64,000 nt of DNA from Arthrobotrys musiformis (lineage: Eukaryota > Ascomycota > Orbiliomycetes > Orbiliales > Orbiliaceae): positions 682,001-746,000 of the forward strand of contig JAVHJL010000001.1 of the NCBI GenBank assembly GCA_036971715.1, given 5' to 3'. The notes below the pieces were generated by a model that saw only the letters and a program-made list of their open reading frames with translations, had not been told where the DNA came from and ran no database searches. The first letter of the stretch is position 1. Every line of letters starts with the position of its first letter. The position numbers were made by a program, and so were the translations under genes. Positions 35,635 to 47,667 of the stretch are shown piece after piece.

Positions 35635-36923
35635 ATGGATCCCGAGGTTCTCTCCCACTATTACGTCCTCGAAGTTGAGCATGATGCTCGTGATGTTCAA
35701 ATAAAGTTGGGGTATCGGCGGCAATCCCTAAAATGGCACCCGGACAAGAACCCCCATGCATCTCTTCAAAGGCGACAGTTATGTCACGCTATGATGGTAA
35801 AAGTAAGTGGCTACTCGACCAAAATTCGAAGCAACAGAATCCAGTGGATATTTTGATACTAATGTGATGTTATTTCTTTCTCGATAGTTGAATGACGCAT
35901 ACAAATGTCTACGTGACCCGGATGCCAGGAAGCTGTATGAACTTAGATGTGCTTCTATTGTTTTCACTCGTGAGTAATCGTTCCGCGACAGGAGTAATAC
36001 TACTGGTGTATAACATGTCTGACAAATACCTAGATCCCGATGACCCGGGTAACTGGTTTCGAGAACAGTTCGAGGCCGAGAGACGGGCTAGGGAGCGAGA
36101 GGCACAACGTCAAAGAAATGAAGAGCGGGAAAGAAATGCGGCTAGGCAGCGGGAACGTGAAGAGCAAGAACGCCGACGGAGAGAGGCTGAAGAAAGACAA
36201 CAGCGGCGAAGAGAGGCTGAAGAGAGGGAACGACAACAGAGAGCGGAGAGGGAGCGACAGGCAGCGGAAGAGCGGACTGAGCGAGAACGACAAGAACAGG
36301 AAAGAAGATCGAGGGAACAAAGACAACAAGAACAAAGCCAAAGACGATATGGATCACAAGAGCACCAAGCTGGGGCGGGTGAATCGAATAGATCGGCAAA
36401 TTCAAATTTTACAGGGCAAGAATGGGAAACCTTCTTTAATATCATTCGAGTTCTTATTATGTTGCACGAAATCACCTCAGAAAACAGACGGCAGAATCCC
36501 GGTAGCTTTTCGGGTTCTTTCGGTGGATCGAGTAGAACTTCGAACGATGGTACCGCAGATTCCTCGTTCGGTGGATCAGCTACTTCGAACGGCGGTCCTC
36601 CACGCCCCTCATCTTCCGAACCTCGACCGGAAGCGCCCCGTGCCACGCAGGATGAGACGAATGATAACTTTGCCACGGGATCAACTTTTACAGAACCTCC
36701 AAACTTTTCGTATCAGCGGCGAAGACAGCCTGGGTTCGGCGCCGTTCACGGTCACAGTTCGGGAGCTCGTTGGTCGCAAACCGAATTTGAAGCTCTGTTG
36801 AAGCTCCGTCGAGATTATCCTTACGAGAGGTGGGATACTATCGCATGCCGCCTTAACAACAAATTTGGAAATGGGAGAAACGGCAGTGCTGTGCGACAGA
36901 AGCATAACAGGCATTGTCGTTAA
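35635..36923 (+). CDS. J-domain protein with charged coil and SANT/Myb-like C-terminus
   Basis: Three exons (35635..35802, 35888..35969, 36034..36923) give 379 residues. Residues 1-75 form a J domain: the HPD tripeptide that stimulates Hsp70 ATPase is at 35-37 (KWHPDKNP), and helix 3/4 (LNDAYKCLRDPDARKLYE) is restored by splicing intron 1. A long Arg/Glu/Gln-rich helix follows (about 95-190), encoded by partly duplicated purine-rich DNA. Then comes a Gly/Ser/Pro-rich linker. The last 55 residues fit a SANT/Myb-like fold: WSQTEFEALLKLRRDYP and W-x3-A-x2-LN with a basic C-terminus. J plus SANT is known from zuotin/ZRF1, but that family is larger and has a different middle region. A chaperone role in the nucleus or at chromatin is an inference. 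Ends of exon 2 are chosen by splice motifs and phase. Confidence 0.8.
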
Positions 36924-39781
36924 TGGTTATGCGGAGCTATGATTGTTTGCTATATACATTGAAGACTCGATTCAGTTCCAGCGATTGGCGTATATATTGG
37001 AAGGTTTGGCGTTATCTTTGTATCACCCTATAGCTTAGTGCTTACGTATATACTGTACATATATAAAGACGGTCTCTTTTTCTCTGCATTATATAGTCTA
37101 GTTGAGATAGTTCGCTAGCGGGTTCAATGCTAAGTATTTTTAGGTATCGATCCTAGACAGGATCGATATCATGATCCCCAACCTTGTTTTAAATTCACGG
37201 GTGGATCCATGGAAGCTGGTTAATCCTCATGCATAAGTACGACTTTGGATTCCATTTTCTCTAGATTCTTTGTAGAAGGAGGAAACTTCCCGTGTGCGTA
37301 TCTTCTGTTGCATACGCTTTCTAATTAATAGGGGAGTGATGCAAGAGCATGTAAAGCCTTCGAGGCTGGTCTCGAATGCTCTTGCTCGAAAATTTATCTT
37401 GATTAAATATCTAGATATAGATAAACAGTTCCTTGTCGCTTATTGTACAGTACCTGCATACATAAACGTCATGATCCGGATATCCATGAACCAGATTGTG
37501 GCATTTTTACGGATCTACATGCAAGCCTCCCCCATTTTCCAAAACAAGGAACTATTTTCGGCGAGGCAGCCCTGACAAAGGGAATTTTCGAATCTTCACT
37601 AAACCCACTTAGGAAATACTGTGAATCCTCGGTTCGACTTTACTCAGCCACCATCCCCAAACCGAGGGAGTATTGTTCCAGAGAGGCAAATTTTGAAAAT
37701 TTGCAGCGCCGATGAAGGTATACCACCTTGGCCTTCACTTTTTCCCTCAAGGCTAAAAGAAGGCTTCCATCGCATGGCACATTGGCAATATGCAACTGTT
37801 GCTCAGTGTTGAGGCTCCAAGGGGATAAAAAGCGGGGCGGCTTGGGTGTTGTTCTTGGTGGGTCATGCCATTTTAGAATGATGGCAATGGGAAATTCCAT
37901 TCTTGAGTCTGCTGTCCGTGACCTAGTGATCAAAGCTTGGGGCATCGGGGAAAAAAATTTGCGTCATGGTCATGCTACGACTACTCTTTGCAGAATTTCT
38001 GGCCGTTGGGAGGATTGGGAACTCTGGGGGAATGTCGAAGGAAAATTCTTTCTGCTGTCCGAAGCGGGCATATGTCCTGTTTGAAGGGAACGAACTGCTC
38101 TCGTGCCACCAAGAAGCCAACAGTGGCTTCTGGAGCTGCAATGCAATGTTGGTAAGTCCAACCTCGCACTAGGAAAACGTTCTCCCGAACAGAACCGTCC
38201 GGGTTTCCCGTCCGAGGAAACGAACCAGTTCTCTGACACCAGAAACTCCAGTCGACCACCCTGCGCTGCAGATGTCGCACGACGTCGGGATGAAGTCGGG
38301 ATAGCACATGGTCAAGTGGCTGAACACCTGGCCAGGACCAAGGACATGGCTTGGGAACAAATGGGATTTAATAACAGTGATTGCTAAGTTCTTCTTCCCA
38401 ACAAGAGCCAGTGAAAATTTGGAGGGACCACGCCAACGGATTTGCCATCAATTTGAGGAGACCCAACCATGGGAACATATCCTCTCCATCGGGTAAAATA
38501 GAAATTGTCATACCTAATTATTACCGACTCTGAGCAGTTAATATAATTGTTGACGAATGAACCGATAACAAAGAGAAAGAAAAAAATTGCTGTGGCAAAC
38601 CGTCATAATGATCCCTCGCAAACGATCAAAAAGTGCATGAGCCAGAGTGAAGAGTTATCTCCACGCAATAGTTGCTGAGGGGAAAAAAAAAAAACTAAAA
38701 AAAAAAACTGTTTAAACCAATATGGTAACATCTAGACTACGTGAAGTCGACCGAAAACCCCGACGGCCCAAGGTGTTTTACTGTCGAAGTGATGAACCCC
38801 TTTAAGGCCGACGAGTGCGTACTAGCAGGCTGCGTATGGCGAATTAATTTTGTTAGACATGCAGAGGCGTGCATGCCTGCCTCGCAGCCCCCTCCCTGCC
38901 CAGCCCGCCCAGCTTGTGAACTAGTTGCTGTATATGCGTGTAGTATGGATGTATCTAGCCTGAAAGAACCAACGGAAAAAAGAAAACGAAGATGACAAAG
39001 GGGGGCGTCACCGCACACAGCAGCACGGTACATGTAAACCGACCTGGCCCTTGTTAGACTGCCCCCCTTGGCCCTGTTTGTATTTAAAGATTTAAAAGCA
39101 GAAGGACCGTCCAACCGTTAATGTCAAGTGCTTAAATACTTACTTACTTTACAGGAGGTATTCTAGAATCTCATTTAGAAGCCCTTCCTTTCCCCCCATC
39201 GAAAAAGTCTCCTTCCTTTCGCCGCATTTTGACCATCTCGAGTCACGGGCCTCTATCATTCACTACGTAGTATATAAGTACAGACACTCTTCGACACTGC
39301 ACTTGCTTAACTCGGTAGTCTTTGAGACTGCGCTAGGTGTTAACCTACGTCCGTTCATTCGAACCCGATTTCCAGTCGACACCCTCTTTCGCAATACCCT
39401 TTTCGCGGGAAATCTTTCGACTTTGCAAACGCCAGACGTTTCGTTTGCACCGTCTCTAATACAAGACGGACTTAAAGGGTACGAAAAAGACACAACTTGG
39501 AGGACAATTTGTTTCAGCAACTGCCCCAGTCTGGACAAGTTTCTGGATATTAATATTGGTATTTCCGGAGAAAAGAAAAAGTAGGCAGCCATTCGGGTGG
39601 TCCTTTGACATCCGCTTCCGTCCCGCCCCTCACACGGTCGCTGACAACCTAACCAACGCAGACTTCACAACACGCCTGTCGCATAACAGACGATATACTC
39701 TCATCACGATAATTCAAAATAAATAAAAGGTATCATTAAGGGAGCAATTTTCAAGCGCTCATAAGGATTCGGGGGGAGGAG
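36924..39781. other. Gene-poor region with overlapping weak frames
   Basis: Between about 37640 and 38400 the DNA is less AT-rich and frames overlap on both strands, but none carries a recognisable domain or fits with splice sites into a gene; a decayed gene is possible. A-runs of 11-12 bases occur at about 38679-38710. The right end holds the promoter of the next gene. Confidence 0.45.
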
Positions 39782-41014
39782 ATGCCTGGAATACAGACTT
39801 TCACATCTACCTCCTATTTGGCCTTGCCGCCAACGACGGCGGCATTTTGGCAATATGTTTCGTCGTCCATGATAACCCATTCTCTCCAAACCGTTCTTTC
39901 GGCCTCGAGCAACCCGACAAAGAGATACACGATATCCTCGATCATAACATCTTTCGCCCAGTTTCAGCATGTAATTGGGTCTATCATGTCAAGCTCTGAC
40001 GATGCGGGAGCGGAGTATTTCGAGTGGTTCCTAGTAAACCAGTTAAACTTGACACCGGAGAAGATCAACGATAGGTGGACATCTGTAAGGGAGGCAATGA
40101 AGGAGGCCCTCAGCGCATTAGTAGAAGCTAGTGTAAAATCAACCCGACGAAAGAGCCCTATGATGCACCCGGCGGTCCTGGAGGCGAAGGAGATTCTTCA
40201 CGAAATGCAACTTGACGATCGGGATGCTGGTGTTAACGTCAAAACCGGCAGCCACTCACCAAAACCTCTAGCACGACGACTAGCAAAACAGGGGTTTTTG
40301 GACGTCGAAGAATACACTCTTCGCAGCGAGTTCATGGCCTTTCGACGTGATACTCCGGGCCCAAACGGTCGTTCCACCGCGCAGACCCCTCGCCCGGTTT
40401 GTCCATCCTCAATACTATCACTGAGGGTTTATCACGACGGACTTCTGTCTGTCGACTCGAGGCATGCCTTCCAGCCTGGGCCTCCCAGAACACCTGTTTC
40501 AAGGCTTCAACGGGACTCCATCCAGACGCAGCTTCGTAACAAACGGTTCCCTTCCAACATTGAATCACGAGGCTCTTCAGTTTCCTTTCTCGAGAGGCAG
40601 TTCGCCGAAGCTATGCACATTATGCCAATTAGATACCGGGATGCTGTCGAACACGACTTGGAACTTTCCCGTCTTCTTGATTCCTACGACCCGGATTATG
40701 ACGGGAGATTTTACAACGAGAAATCCGACGCTATCAGTGTGTCGGTTTCCCCTAAATCTCGAGCGGGAAGTGTTGTTAGCCTCCAATATCCACCCACATC
40801 ACCAGCAGAATTTCCAAGCAAGGACACATCGGTTGTACGAGAACACGTCCTTTATAGCAGGCCGGTGAGCGGCGCTGGCAGCGATGTTAGCGAAGTCAGC
40901 ACCATCGGCAAAGTCACTCGCAAAAACAGTCAATTTACTTGGAAAGGCGACTGGGAAACAGAGGACGAGGACGAGTTTTATCGCGAAGCCCTGAAGTATA
41001 GCCCAGGAAGATAA
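39782..41014 (+). CDS. Unknown conserved-looking serine-rich protein
   Basis: A single exon of 410 residues from ATG 39782, with coding-like composition throughout. Residues about 75-125 (EYFEWFLVNQLNLTPEKIND onward) are helical and ordered; residues about 130-170 continue with a charged helix. The remainder is Ser/Arg/Pro-rich and probably disordered, with short ordered islands such as FLERQFAEAMHIMPIRYRDA (about 268-287). The C-terminus is acidic (ETEDEDEFYREA). No domain, signal peptide or membrane segment is recognised, so I assign no function. It converges with the antiporter gene, with 551 bases between the stop codons. Confidence 0.72.
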   Translation: MPGIQTFTSTSYLALPPTTAAFWQYVSSSMITHSLQTVLSASSNPTKRYTISSIITSFAQFQHVIGSIMSSSDDAGAEYFEWFLVNQLNLTPEKINDRWTSVREAMKEALSALVEASVKSTRRKSPMMHPAVLEAKEILHEMQLDDRDAGVNVKTGSHSPKPLARRLAKQGFLDVEEYTLRSEFMAFRRDTPGPNGRSTAQTPRPVCPSSILSLRVYHDGLLSVDSRHAFQPGPPRTPVSRLQRDSIQTQLRNKRFPSNIESRGSSVSFLERQFAEAMHIMPIRYRDAVEHDLELSRLLDSYDPDYDGRFYNEKSDAISVSVSPKSRAGSVVSLQYPPTSPAEFPSKDTSVVREHVLYSRPVSGAGSDVSEVSTIGKVTRKNSQFTWKGDWETEDEDEFYREALKYSPGR

Positions 41015-41565
41015 TGGTTCCACAGGACGGCTTCCCTTCTTTTTTCTTTTTTCTTTTTTCCGAACAAAAATACTCGACAGCAACCTCGTTGCATTCCTTT
41101 GTCTCTTTTGAATTCTTCTTACAATTTTCTTTTGCAAATTGACATTTAGCGTGCGGTTCCCGATTTATGATATCCAAAGATGGCGGTTCCATTTTTCATT
41201 CCGGCACGGGCGATCCATTTACTTATTCACTCATTCACACTTCCCTTTCCTTTCTTTCGTTCTTTATTTTTCTTTGCTTATTTCCTTCTAGAATCTTTTT
41301 TCTCTTTCTGTCCTTATTTTTCTCATTCTTCTTTTTTTTTGAGATCTTAACATCTTGATGGTGCATTTTTATGGCGTTATGATTGTATAGAGGCGAATTG
41401 GGTTTTATTTTTTATCATTCTGGCTACATAATTGCCTATTATGGCTCTTCAACCTCCTCGAAGTGCCTTCTTCCATCCCCATGTATATAGATCAATCCTA
41501 CCTCCGCCATTCTGGCACTCCGATTCTCCAACAAAACCTTCGCTAGATTCCAAAAATTAAATCTT
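41015..41565. other. Pyrimidine-rich spacer between convergent genes
   Basis: Contains long T/C-rich tracts (about 41036-41060 and 41236-41345) on the plus strand. These fit 3' untranslated and termination DNA of the gene to the left. No coding frame is credible. Confidence 0.6.
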
Positions 41566-43507
41566 CTAAAGTTCCATTTGCGCTCTCTCCCGCCCCCTCT
41601 CAAGATTGTTGTCCCAGGACAAAGTTTTCCCACGCTCGGCGTCGCCGTTGACCCGTGCCACTGGTGCCGGTATAGAAGTCGGTCCAGATATATCGCTAAC
41701 GTCAACCCTTTGGCCCATAAGCCCTGATTCGGGAATTGGTAAAGTTGAAACGCTGTTTCGTCTCCTTGAAGACTCCGGAGACACGAAGCTCCCAAATCCA
41801 GGTAAGTTATCTGTCATCCGAGACACGGAGCGGGATATTGACAGCGGGATCGCATTTCCAAGCTGAGAAGGTGCGAAATCAATTGTTAGAACCAATGATG
41901 AGCCACCACGCGATTTCTTTCTTTTATCACTCCTTTTGAAAGCACATGCAAGTGAGAAATGTAGAACTTTACCTTTATTACCGGCACTGTAATTCCGTGA
42001 ACAATAACGCTCGCAATCACTGACAGCCATACTACTAGCCTTGTAGCTGTGATCATTGTTTGCAGTCCCTTCGCTTGCGACTCATCCAAAGGAAGCTTTT
42101 CGACCTGTCGGAGGAACTCGAGGGTAACGTAAAGATAAAAGATCGCACTGACACCGATTGGTCCAAAGTACCCCGCGAATGCTGCCTCCCTAAGATTCCC
42201 AATCCGTGGGATGTATTTATGCAAGAGCAATATAATAGGTGGACGGCGCAACAGAAGTATCACAATGACCGCACCCAATAGCCTTCCGACTGGTATTTCT
42301 GGTGTCGTTCCGAAATCCGACCATGGTGCTACGGCTCCGAACCACAGAAATATCGTGATATTCAGCAGCATATCAATAGTTGGCTGGAGACTGTCATCGA
42401 GGGTTTCAAGGCGAAACCAGTCATCCAGCGTGAATGTATTGCCGGCGATGAAGCAAGCCAGAACGTCGTCCGTCCCGATCATACCACATGATCCCACAAT
42501 GAACAATGCCAAAGCAATCGCAAACACCAAGAAAGACTCTCTATCGACCAACCGTCTTTCGCTGGCCCAGTGTAAAAGATCCTTTGCGAGCCAACCGATT
42601 ACGCCCCCATAGACCACAGACAAAATAATCGTATACAGTACCGTCTCGGTGAAAAATAATTCCACCGCATACCCGGCCCTATCAGAGAGGAACGCGTATC
42701 TGTAGATATACAATGCAAGGAAGAGGAAAGGATATCCTAGTCCATCATTGGCGCCTGATTCGGCAATAATGATGCGCTGGAGTGGAACGGGTATATGCTT
42801 ATCTGCGAATTTACCCTTGACGATGGTATTTGATAGGATGGGATCTGTGGGGGTGATACAAGCCCCAATAGCGAGTGATTGAACCTTGTTGTAAAAGAAT
42901 AATGTAACTGTGTGAGTACGTAAACGAGGGATTTATTTTACCCAGCAAAGCTGGCGACGAAAAAGGGTGTCGGGGTTCGTTTTGTACACATACATATGTC
43001 AGGCCTGGTATTAACCCGTAAATTATGGTACCGCTGACGAGCCACATAATTGTCATGACAGGGCCTAGAAGAATACTGAGTGATTTCCATTCATGGAAAA
43101 GATACTTTTTCGGTAATTGCACTCCAGCCAAGACAAGTTGAACTCCAAGTACCAATCTAGAGAATGCAAGGTTTATGGAGTCCAAGCTTTCTTCGGAGTT
43201 ATCTCTCGTATAGCTAAGCGGGCGTATTACATGGGCACCGTATGGGCCCAGAGCTACTCCCATGAGAAGGGCAATCACTATAATATGAAAAAGTATAGTC
43301 TGTGTAAGCCTCAAAGATATCTTATAGGGTTAAATATTCAGGCGAGAAGGCCTCAAATGCTAAATAAGGTGTATAGAAATTCAACGTACGAGCCTCGGAG
43401 AGATATAGCCTCTCTTTAACAAAGAAGGATACGAGCCCAAAAGCCAGTACGAACCCCCCCAAAACTGTGCAGACGATATTGAACTCCGAGATTGCTAGGC
43501 TCGGCAT
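41566..43507 (-). CDS. Na+/H+ antiporter of the CPA1/NHA1 type
   Basis: Four exons, complement(41566..41862, 41973..42884, 42994..43277, 43390..43507), give 536 residues. The membrane part follows fungal Nha1/Sod2: a first helix near the N-terminus, then LSEALIALLMGVALGPYGAH joined across intron 1, LIPGL at the end of exon 2, the TDP motif (Asp148) and the Asn180-Asp181 pair in ESGANDGLGYPF, which form the cation site in this family. About twelve helices are present. It exports Na+ (and often K+) in exchange for H+ at the plasma membrane. For intron 2 I chose the acceptor at AACAAG (exon start 42884), because it gives the spacing LIPGLxxxxSLxxGACITxTDP expected of the family. The cytosolic tail is only about 100 residues, much shorter than yeast Nha1, and is Ser-rich. 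Confidence 0.9.
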
Positions 43508-45105
43508 TGTGATATTTCCTCCCCGTGAATCCCGGGGCAAGTACTAGTAAATTCTTGGTGTAAACTCCCCGGGAGGAAACTGGACACCTATAATATTCTG
43601 GATTCGTAACCGAATATGTAGAGCTTTCGATACAATTACAAACCGACTTTCAGGATAGCGGCAACTCGCACCCTTTCAGAATTAATTGTTATTGAAGGAT
43701 GAAAAGAGTGGAGGAAGCCGCGCCTGTCGCGCCGAAAGCTCTCATTTGGTTAGGGGTATCAGCCTGCACCTAGTGCTGTAAATCTATAGACTAGACGCGA
43801 CGATGCAATACCAGTCGACAGTCCTATCAACTGATGAGGTAAATTCCCGAGAATTCGAAGTTGCAAGTTGGTGTTGATTTATTACGAGACCAGTGTTGAT
43901 TGGAGCTAAGAGCGTGTTCAAATAGATGGCAATTAGACGGAGGATTGGAAGGCAGCCTGGCGACCGGAGAAGAGTTTTTGTGTCCCTATGTTGAAATATA
44001 TTATTCAGCGCAGCGCATGCTCTGCCTTAGCTTAGCTTCTGACATAAGCTTCGCCAAGACCGCTGCCACCCTGCTGCCAACTTCTGTTAGGCCTACCTGA
44101 AGGAACGGACTGGTTTTACAACACCGGCAACACGGTATACAATTGAGCCAGATCAGGCAAACAGACGGACCGAACAGGCAAGCACACGATGGCTTTATGT
44201 TTAGTGAGGGTCGTGGTGATTCGATAATCAGACAAACAAAATGTCAAAGGTGAACCTAGCCTCTCGGGTGAAGCTCTAGACAGGAGTGCCGTATCTTTCA
44301 AATTACAAGAGATTCTGGGCTTACATAAGTCGACAGAAGGGAAGTTTCCCAGGGCTAATTCTTAATTCTTCGAGGCTCACTCGTCTAAATATCAACACAT
44401 CTATCAACACCACGGACTTCAAAAATACAACAATTTCAACACTGTCAGCTGGTCAGCGTACCCTTTGCATAACGTTTACCCTCTCCGTCTTATCTTTCCT
44501 GCACCCCAGATGCTCGGCCGGAACCGAGTTTTCTATATCTGGCTCTGGATCTAAGCAAGGGTCTCTCAGATTTTGGACCCTAAACCCGCTCTATCTCCAC
44601 ATCGGCCGGCATAGCCGTCTCTCTTATCGGCAAGTTGTCCAATAGTAGATAGCCTTCAGACCACCTGAAAGCTGCATTTGCGGGGAAAGTAGGTCCCAAC
44701 ACCATATCGCCAAACTCTGCGTCGCACATGCCGGATAACTAGCACTCAACAGATTTAATCTTAGGAGATAGCCTTGTTATGCACCCAAGAGTTTTAATCT
44801 CCAAGAATTATCTAAGATATATTTAATCATGAATTTGTCAGCGGCAGTCGGCCGAACACGTATACCGTAACTAGGCACCATTTGTAAGCAACGTTTCACA
44901 CTTATACGGATTTGTTAAACATTCGTCCGAAATCCGATCACGGACCACATCCTAACTTTCTATAAATATACCTTATTCGGAGCCATTGGAGCTATGTTTT
45001 TGAACTCCACAACCTCAATCAGTGGCATCCTGACCCATTAAAGTCACCTATTCAAAGAAATATTCTGTCCATATCCTTAAAACCAAACGATCTAAATTTT
45101 CCAAC
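43508..45105. promoter_or_regulatory. Divergent intergenic region between antiporter and DUF1993 genes
   Basis: The flanking genes face away from each other, so both promoters lie here. Short frames at 43900-44100 and 44286-44645 have no domain-like features. No known regulator site could be assigned. Confidence 0.45.
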
Positions 45106-45636
45106 ATGGCAACGCTTTCTCCTCCTCTCTTTGACGCTACAGTTCCTGTATTCCGTAGAGGATTGAAAACCCTCAAACACATCCTCGAAAAGGCAGAAGC
45201 ATATGCTAAGGAAAATGGAATTTCGACGGATGACCTCGTTAACTGGAGGCTCGCCGAGGATATGAACCCTCTGAGCTTCCAGATTCAAACTGCTAGCAAC
45301 ACATCCAAGAATACCTGTGCCCGCGTTGCCAAACTTGAATTGGCAGCCTTGGATGATAACGAAAAGACTTTGGAGGAACTTTACAAACGCATCGAAACTA
45401 CTCTCGCCATTCTTGACGATGTCGAAGCCAATCATAAGGCCGCGTTCGAGGGCAAGGAAGGCGCTGAGGTCATCCTACCCCTTGGAAAGGATCGCGTCGT
45501 AAACTTCACTGGCACAACATATGTTTATGCCTTCGCGATCCCCAATTTCTACTTCCACGTCACCACGACTTATGCGATCCTTCGAAACCGCGGAGTTCCA
45601 CTCGGAAAGCGGGATTATTTGAGTTTGGGTCCATAG
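45106..45636 (+). CDS. DUF1993 family protein
   Basis: A single exon of 176 residues from ATG 45106, the typical length for this family. It is a helical bundle protein. The end carries the family hallmark: FYFHVTTTYAILRNRGVPLG followed by KRDYL. The middle has LPLGKDRVVNFTGTTYVYAF, also characteristic. DUF1993 proteins are small cytosolic proteins related to DinB/YfiT-like four-helix folds and are found in fungi and bacteria. No biochemical role is established, and none can be inferred from the neighbours. Codon use is relatively C-rich, which suggests good expression. Confidence 0.9.
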   Translation: MATLSPPLFDATVPVFRRGLKTLKHILEKAEAYAKENGISTDDLVNWRLAEDMNPLSFQIQTASNTSKNTCARVAKLELAALDDNEKTLEELYKRIETTLAILDDVEANHKAAFEGKEGAEVILPLGKDRVVNFTGTTYVYAFAIPNFYFHVTTTYAILRNRGVPLGKRDYLSLGP

Positions 45637-46017
45637 ATGTTGCTACCCGAAGCATGCGTTGAAATGCGGCGAGCTAGGGTACGACTTGTCGGGGGGGTTA
45701 GCTAAGTAGCTATATATTAGCCTTGTACCTGCGTAGTTTAGTACGTAGGCAGCCATTACAAGCGATATTTGCAAGAAAAGATTTGTAGAATTCAGTTTTT
45801 AATACAAAAGTTTCAACTCATGACCATACATGACTTCGTATTCATAAGACGACACAGACAACGTATCTTAAATAATAGATGCAAGATGTTAAGGGGATCG
45901 ATTTGATAGCCAAAATTTTTGCCTCCAGGGCAACGGGATATTTTTCATCCATATATAAAGCGAAATTTCCATGCCCGCAGCTGACATCCAAATATCCAGA
46001 TCATGTCTCAAAATTCA
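45637..46017. other. Short spacer between convergent genes
   Basis: AT-rich 3' DNA between the DUF1993 gene and the DUF7587 gene. No coding frame or repeat seen. Confidence 0.6.
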
Positions 46018-47277
46018 TTAATCCATGCACAACCAACCAAAACAGAATATCCTGAAAACACCTCGGAAGAACCCCCTGGAACGCTTGGGCTTGTAGTCTA
46101 GGGTGCTTCGTACTGGGTATGTGTCCCAATCACTCGTACTCGGTACGTGTGTCCCAGTGACTTGGGGAGGGGGGAAGACGTTTGTATTGGGGTTTGGGCC
46201 GGACGATGATCGGTTCGGGCTGTCGCGGGTATTGGCGACTACGGGTTTAGCGGGAGCAGTAATAATAACATTGGGAGAAGGGCTGCTGTTTGTGGGGCTA
46301 TATGGCGATGCAAATATATTTCTATCATAACCCTCTTTCCTATTCCCTTCTGCTCGTCGAGAGGGCCCACCGGAATTACGAGAAGTCCCCGTCCTTTCCA
46401 CGTTTGTAGCCCCAGCCCTGTTCTTTTGTCTATTGGATGCTTGTATCTCCCCTACAGCATCCGAAATGGCACCCATATCTATCTCTTCATCTCCCTGCCT
46501 CGATTTCGAGGAGGTCGGCGACCGAGCACTCGAGTTAGAAAACTCTGGTCTATTAGGCGGGTTTCTATCACTTTGGGATGGCCTAGGTGTATGTCTGGGT
46601 GTAGAGCTAGAACCAACCCGCTCTCTCTCTGTTGGGTAGCTTTGAGTCCTCTGGCGGTTATTCCTGTGCGATGTCCCTGGATTTTCCGTAGGATTTCCCG
46701 CACTTTCAAGCCCATTTACCGACCAATTACTAACATCCACAATTGCTTCAGCTGGTATATGGTGAAACCATACATACTCGTCCGCAACTTGATAGTCCGT
46801 CCTCCCATATGGTAAAAGTTCGTAGCCATCTTCGCGCATGCCCTCAACTACGTCTTTGACCGAGACGACTGGCACCCTTCGGTTGCTCTCAGCCCAAATT
46901 CGCCCAGGCTTAATTTTCATTATCTGGACCCTCTTGCAACTAGGATGGTTGGAAAAAAACATCTCGGCCCATCCTATGGCGTGGCTTTCGTTTGCAAAGG
47001 TGGATACGAAAGGCGAACGTGATGTCGAGGACCAAGCCAGATGACTTTCTAATGCAACCATAAATCTTGAATCTCTAGGATCGAGTTGTCTGTCACTGAC
47101 AGATCTAAACCCGTCCGATTGGGTGTATGTGGTATTCGATTTATCGCGCTGTTGGCCAAATTCTCCGCCTGGGGAGTGTACACGGTAGAGAGTTCTTGGG
47201 AGATCTCGGGCCCGGAGACGGTAATCAGTTTGATAGTTTGAGCTCAAACCTGAAGAACTGGGTTTGGCGGTTGCCAT
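46018..47277 (-). CDS. DUF7587-type fungal protein of unknown function
   Basis: A single exon of 419 residues. The open frame continues upstream to a TTG, but the first ATG is at 47277 (MATAKPSSSG), which I take as the start. Residues about 25-190 form one ordered block beginning LPRTLYRVHSPGGEF and continuing with a Leu-Ala-Trp-Ser segment, FVSTFANESHAIGWAEMF and IWAESNRRVPVVSVKDVV. This fits the DUF7587 family, found only in fungi and reminiscent of ADP-ribosyltransferase-like folds in its LYRV/STF pattern (this last point is speculation). The remainder (about 200-400) is Ser/Arg/Asn/Pro-rich and disordered, ending in a hydrophobic/aromatic tail (FFRGVFRIFCFGWLCMD) that could associate with a membrane. 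Confidence 0.78.
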   Translation of the reverse strand: MATAKPSSSGLSSNYQTDYRLRARDLPRTLYRVHSPGGEFGQQRDKSNTTYTQSDGFRSVSDRQLDPRDSRFMVALESHLAWSSTSRSPFVSTFANESHAIGWAEMFFSNHPSCKRVQIMKIKPGRIWAESNRRVPVVSVKDVVEGMREDGYELLPYGRTDYQVADEYVWFHHIPAEAIVDVSNWSVNGLESAGNPTENPGTSHRNNRQRTQSYPTERERVGSSSTPRHTPRPSQSDRNPPNRPEFSNSSARSPTSSKSRQGDEEIDMGAISDAVGEIQASNRQKNRAGATNVERTGTSRNSGGPSRRAEGNRKEGYDRNIFASPYSPTNSSPSPNVIITAPAKPVVANTRDSPNRSSSGPNPNTNVFPPPQVTGTHVPSTSDWDTYPVRSTLDYKPKRSRGFFRGVFRIFCFGWLCMD

Positions 47278-47667
47278 TGTTGCAGTTTCGTACCGCGACG
47301 TATATGCTATTGTGACTTGAGATCTGCGTAATATTTCAAGGTCTTGCAAGGTATTCTCGCAGTGGCCCGAATTTAAGGAAGATAAACAAAAATAGCTTCA
47401 ATTGTTTAGCTTTTAAATATAGTTTTTGAACTATATGAGGCCGGCGATGCAATACTCATCGGGTAATGGGCCTTGCATGAGGTTGTAGGAAGTTATGGTG
47501 TCTGGAATGCCCATATTTATACCCAGATTCCCAATGACTCTACCTGTGATATCAATTGATCATGATCCGTGGCCCCTCTATCAGTTACTTCACTTGGAAC
47601 ATAGCAATTTTTCCGCCTGGCCTCATATCACGATAATTTCTATCAGCCTTGTTGATAGCTATCATTT

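Noticed and set aside
36030..36676. Long minus-strand frames opposite the J-domain gene
   Set aside because: They mirror the Arg/Glu-rich coding strand; low-complexity Ser/Leu/Phe translations are shadows.
37640..38400. Overlapping 60-120 residue frames on both strands
   Set aside because: No domain, no consistent splice sites, and starts are mostly non-ATG; at most a decayed gene.
39303..39584. 93-residue frame just upstream of the serine-rich gene
   Set aside because: Non-ATG start and no domain; more likely 5' untranslated or promoter DNA.
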